A DNA stretch of 64,000 nt, from NCBI RefSeq assembly GCF_009792355.1, contig NZ_CP047045.1:2940501-3004500 (forward strand), written 5' to 3'. Numbering within the stretch: position 1 is the first letter of the stretch; every line of letters starts with the position of its first letter. The position numbers and the translations under genes were made by a program. Under the pieces are notes generated by a model. It did no database searches. It was not told the DNA's origin and saw only the letters and a list, made by a program, of their open reading frames with translations. Of this stretch, positions 61,215 through 64,000 are shown one piece after another. This DNA is from Terricaulis silvestris (lineage in GTDB: Bacteria; Pseudomonadota; Alphaproteobacteria; Caulobacterales; Aquidulcibacteraceae).

Positions 61215-61837
61215 ACCTAGCGCACATCATTGAGGTGATGCCGCTCGTTGCGATTCTGCGCGGGCTCACCCCCGCGGACGCAGTGCCCGTCGCCGCATCG
61301 TTGCAGCGTGCGGGCATCATCTGTCTGGAAGTGCCGCTCAACTCGCCGCAGCCGTTCGACAGCATCGCCGCCATTCGCACAAAATTTGGAGACGCCTTGT
61401 TCGTCGGCGCTGGCACCGTGCTCGCCACCGAGCAAGTCACCGAAGCCGCCGCCGCCGGTGCGGAATTCATCGTGTCCCCAAATACGGATATCGAGGTCAT
61501 TCAGAATACAAAGGCGCGCGGCCTTTCGAGCGTACCAGGCTTCTTCACACCGACGGAGGCGCTGACAGCCGCAAAAGCGGGTGCCGACGCGCTGAAGCTT
61601 TTTCCCGCAGACGGCGCGAGCCCCGCGCATCTGAAATCAATGAAGGCCGTGCTGCGGGGCGATTTGCCTGTTCTCGCGGTCGGCGGCGTCAGCGAGTCAA
61701 GCATGGCCGATTGGATGGCTGGCGGCGCTGCCGGTTTCGGCATCGGCGGCGCGCTCTATAGGCCCGGCGCCTCGCCGGAAGACGTCGAAGCCAAGGCCCG
61801 CGCCCTTGTCGCGGCCTTCAAGGCGACATGCAAATGA
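61211..61837 (+). CDS. dgoA: 2-dehydro-3-deoxy-6-phosphogalactonate aldolase
   Basis: 208 residues, small TIM-barrel aldolase. Motifs: MPLVAILRGLTPADAVPVA, LEVPLNSPQPF (catalytic Glu), VGAGTVL, IVSPNTDIEVI, PGFFTPTEA and the Schiff-base Lys in GADALKLFPA. It splits KDPGal into pyruvate and glyceraldehyde 3-phosphate. The PLNSPQP wording distinguishes DgoA from the glucose-type Eda aldolase. Confidence 0.95.
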   Translation: MNLAHIIEVMPLVAILRGLTPADAVPVAASLQRAGIICLEVPLNSPQPFDSIAAIRTKFGDALFVGAGTVLATEQVTEAAAAGAEFIVSPNTDIEVIQNTKARGLSSVPGFFTPTEALTAAKAGADALKLFPADGASPAHLKSMKAVLRGDLPVLAVGGVSESSMADWMAGGAAGFGIGGALYRPGASPEDVEAKARALVAAFKATCK

Positions 61838-62625
61838 GGCCCTCGCCTCACTCCCCCCGTCGCGCTAAACTGCCCGCCCCTAAGGGACAATCCGTGCCGA
61901 GTCATCCTCCCACCCAGAACTTGACGACCAGTATCGTCAACGACTTGGGCATCGCCATCGTTACCGGAAAATACTCGGAACAGAATCCGTTCCCGGTCGA
62001 GGGCGAACTGTGCAAGCAATATAAGGCGAGCCGCAGTGTGTTGCGCGAAGCCGTCAAGATGCTGACGGCGAAGGGCCTGCTCAAAGCGCGGCCGCGTCAG
62101 GGCACCTGGGTGCAAAGCGAAGAGCACTGGAACCTGCTCGACCCGGACGTGCTGCGTTGGATGCTCGAGCGCAAATTTTCACTTCGGCTGCTCATCGAGT
62201 TCACGCAGATCCGCCTGGCGGTCGAACCCGGCGCCGCTGCGCTCGCGGCTCAATTGGCCGGCCCGGCCGAACAGGCCGCCATCACGCGCGGCATCGAACG
62301 CATGCTCGCCGCCGACCGCGGCGAAGACGATCCACTCGATTCCGACATCGCCTTCCACTCGTCCGTTCTGCGCGCGAGCGGAAATCCCTTTTATGCGCAG
62401 CTGCGCGAGTTGATCGAGACAGCTCTCCGCTTCTCAATCCGCCGCACCAATACTTACAAAGGCGTGAAGTTCGCGAGCGTGCTTGACCATAAGCGGGTCG
62501 CCGACGCCATCATTGCAGGCGATGCGACGGGCGCCGAGCGGTTCATGCGAGCGCTGATCCAAGAGGCGCTGGATCTGATGATGGCCGAGGAGCGCAAACG
62601 CAAACGCGACCGGCGCTCCGCCTAA
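61834..62625 (+). CDS. GntR family regulator (FadR/FCD type), DgoR-like
   Basis: 263 residues from ATG 61834, which overlaps the dgoA stop as ATGA; ATG 61828 two codons earlier is the alternative. Winged helix from about residue 35 (IVNDLGIAIVTGKYSEQ, LCKQYKASRSVLREAVKMLTAKGLLKARPRQGTWV) and a C-terminal FCD effector domain (LIEFTQIRLAVEPGAAALAA, DIAFHSSVLRASGNPFYAQLRE, DHKRVADAIIAGD) with the metal-binding Asp and His residues. Most likely the repressor of this operon and of the importer and TonB operons, relieved by galactonate or a keto-deoxy acid. Confidence 0.92.
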   Translation: MRPSPHSPRRAKLPAPKGQSVPSHPPTQNLTTSIVNDLGIAIVTGKYSEQNPFPVEGELCKQYKASRSVLREAVKMLTAKGLLKARPRQGTWVQSEEHWNLLDPDVLRWMLERKFSLRLLIEFTQIRLAVEPGAAALAAQLAGPAEQAAITRGIERMLAADRGEDDPLDSDIAFHSSVLRASGNPFYAQLRELIETALRFSIRRTNTYKGVKFASVLDHKRVADAIIAGDATGAERFMRALIQEALDLMMAEERKRKRDRRSA

Positions 62626-62628
62626 AGC

Positions 62629-63552
62629 ATGATCAAGCTCGGCCTCGTCGGCGTCGGCAAGATCGCACGCGACCAGCATTTGCCGGTCATTGCCGCGAGC
62701 GCCGAGTTCGAACTCGTGGCCGCCGCAAGCCGCAACGCTTCGGTTGAAGGCGTCCGCAACTACGCCTCGCTCGAAGCCATGCTCACTGCCGAACCGTCGG
62801 TCGACGCGGTGACACTCTGCACGCCGCCTGGCCCGCGCGAAGCGGACGCGCGACTCGCGCTGGCGCGCGGGCTTCACGTGCTGCTTGAGAAGCCTCCGGC
62901 CGCGACGGTAGCGGCGGCGCACGATCTCGTTTCCCGCGCGAACGGATGCGCGTTGCACGCCTCCTGGCATTCACGCCACGCCCCGGGTGTCACGCCGGCC
63001 CGCGACTGGCTGCACGGCCGCCGCATCCAAAGCGTGGAGATCGTCTGGAAAGAGGACATCCGCCGCTGGCATCCGGGCCAGGACTGGATTCTGGCGCCGG
63101 GAGGCATGGGCGTGTTCGATCCCGGCATCAACGCGCTCTCGATCCTAACCGAGATCATCCCGTCGAGGATCAACCTAATCAGCGCCGAACTGGACATCCC
63201 CACAAATCGCGAGATGCCGATCGCCGCGCGTTTGCTGGCGCATACGAGCGATGGCGCCGCTATCAGCGCTAAGTTCGATTTTCTGCAGACCGGCGATCAA
63301 ATCTGGGAGATTGCGATCGAAACCGATCGCGGCGTGCTTCGTCTCATCGACGGCGGAGACCGGCTCTTGATCGATAACAACGAGCAAGTGCTTGGAACGC
63401 TCAGTCGCCATCACGAGTATGCTGGAGTCTACCAGCACTTCGCCACCCTCATACGCGAACACCGCGTCGATTTTGATTTGCGCCCGCTTGAACTCGTCGC
63501 GGGCGCTTTCACCTTTGGTCGTCGCAACGAAAAGCCCAATTTCGAGTTCTAG
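62629..63552 (+). CDS. D-galactose/L-arabinose 1-dehydrogenase (Gfo/Idh/MocA family)
   Basis: 307 residues. Rossmann motif GLVGVGKIARDQHLPVI (5-21), the family Lys in EKPP (87-90), and a long conserved block WKEDIRRWHPGQDW...GVFDPGINALSILTEI, which is shared with the galactose dehydrogenase of Pseudomonas fluorescens and the arabinose/galactose dehydrogenase of Azospirillum brasilense. Oxidises the sugar to its lactone with NAD(P)+, the first cytoplasmic step. It follows the regulator by three bases. Confidence 0.92.
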   Translation: MIKLGLVGVGKIARDQHLPVIAASAEFELVAAASRNASVEGVRNYASLEAMLTAEPSVDAVTLCTPPGPREADARLALARGLHVLLEKPPAATVAAAHDLVSRANGCALHASWHSRHAPGVTPARDWLHGRRIQSVEIVWKEDIRRWHPGQDWILAPGGMGVFDPGINALSILTEIIPSRINLISAELDIPTNREMPIAARLLAHTSDGAAISAKFDFLQTGDQIWEIAIETDRGVLRLIDGGDRLLIDNNEQVLGTLSRHHEYAGVYQHFATLIREHRVDFDLRPLELVAGAFTFGRRNEKPNFEF

Positions 63553-63668
63553 TTGGCGAATAAATGTTTCCGAGGGCCGTTTCTACACGGAGGGCCGAAC
63601 AATTATCTGCCCACGGACTCCACGGTGTTTCCTGCCCGTTCCGCGCACAATTTCAGGATCCAGCGCCG
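63553..63668. promoter_or_regulatory. intergenic region with GTTTCC words
   Basis: The 116-base gap before the last gene contains GTTTCCG at 63566, GTTTCT at 63579, GTTTCCT at 63627 and GTTCCG at 63638. The last two form GTTT-N7-GTTC with an 11-base period, close to the alphaproteobacterial LexA box GTTC-N7-GTTC. Spacing of the set is less regular than at 46840. Confidence 0.4.
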
Positions 63669-64000
63669 ATGGCGGAAATGTTCTACGCGCAGGTCGCGGA
63701 AACATCGGTGCTTCGCTACCACGGTGAGACCAGCCGCATTTCGCGCGGCGTCAACGAGCTCGCAGCCGCGACACCGGACAATCTCGCAATCCTCGCCTAC
63801 GATGAGTCCGTCGATCTCGTGGAAGGAGGCCAGCGCCTCTCTCTGAGGCCCGGCGATCTTTATCTTTATCATCCTAGCCGGCCGGTCGAGGTCATCGGCG
63901 ACGACTGCCTGGGCCTCAGCGCGTTCTGCGTGGCGACAGGGCTGATCGAGTCTGCGCATGCCGAGATGTGGAGCCCGTCAGGCGCTGTGCTCCATCGCGA
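63669..64000 (+). CDS. partial ORF, cupin-like N-terminal domain (possible AraC-type regulator)
   Basis: An open frame of about 110 codons runs from ATG 63669 off the window end without a stop. The visible protein starts MAEMFYAQVAETSVLRYHGE and includes RLSLRPGDLYLYHPSRPVEVIG, the LxPGDxxLxxP pattern of cupin domains. AraC regulators of sugar genes often begin this way, followed by helix-turn-helix domains that would lie outside the window; a stand-alone cupin enzyme is also possible. Codon use matches the neighbouring genes. Confidence 0.6.
   Translation, partial: MAEMFYAQVAETSVLRYHGETSRISRGVNELAAATPDNLAILAYDESVDLVEGGQRLSLRPGDLYLYHPSRPVEVIGDDCLGLSAFCVATGLIESAHAEMWSPSGAVLHR

Noticed and set aside
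1-64000. tRNA, rRNA, insertion sequence or prophage genes
   Set aside because: None of the proteins resembles transposases, integrases or phage functions, and no tRNA-like arm sequences were recognised by eye.

Overview
High-GC, densely packed bacterial DNA with long runs of genes coupled by ATGA or TGATG stop-start overlaps. Two large TonB-dependent receptors, a GntR-controlled sugar cluster, an Rrf2 regulator and the general protein style point to an alphaproteobacterium, probably Caulobacterales (Caulobacteraceae or Hyphomonadaceae). This placement is inferred from gene content; no rRNA or tRNA gene is present.

Positions 1-32,400 are a catabolic region for a CoA-activated lipid-like substrate. 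It holds three AMP-forming acyl-CoA ligases, four pairs of adjacent acyl-CoA dehydrogenase genes (one short and one long subunit each), five stand-alone enoyl-CoA hydratase/isomerase paralogues, a FadJ-type bifunctional enzyme, SDR dehydrogenases (one of the MFE-2 type), a normal thiolase, a Cys-less thiolase coupled to a DUF35 protein, a split MaoC hydratase pair, a cytochrome P450, an aldo/keto reductase, and IclR and GntR regulators. The combination resembles side-chain degradation of sterols, bile acids or other branched or cyclic acids, but no ring-cleavage genes are seen, so the substrate is open. A 14-bp palindromic motif (ATCGC-N4-GCGAT type) recurs at the promoters of this region and is the best candidate for a shared, undescribed operator.

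Positions 32,400-46,500 hold an Rrf2 regulator, a TonB receptor preceded by a perfect 19-bp hairpin, and on the minus strand a complete assimilatory sulfate reduction operon: cysI, a DUF934-APS reductase fusion (cysH), cysD, cysN, cobA-type methyltransferase, Met8-type siroheme dehydrogenase, TauE/SafE permease, ferredoxin-NADP reductase and cysK. There is no cysC, which fits reduction of APS rather than PAPS. A LysR regulator lies upstream.

Positions 46,500-64,000 hold a galactan utilisation locus: GH53 endo-galactanase, a carbohydrate-type TonB receptor, GH2 beta-galactosidase and an AraFGH-type ABC importer on the minus strand. Divergent to these are an IlvD/Edd sugar-acid dehydratase, SMP-30 lactonase, DgoK, DgoA, a GntR regulator and a Gfo/Idh galactose/arabinose 1-dehydrogenase. 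Together they describe polymer cleavage, uptake and De Ley-Doudoroff oxidation of galactose to pyruvate and glyceraldehyde 3-phosphate. A serine-hydrolase remnant sits at its left edge and a truncated possible regulator at the window end. Three intergenic stretches (near 32.6, 46.85 and 63.6 kb) carry arrays of GTTYCCG words; the 46.85 kb array has a 10-bp period.
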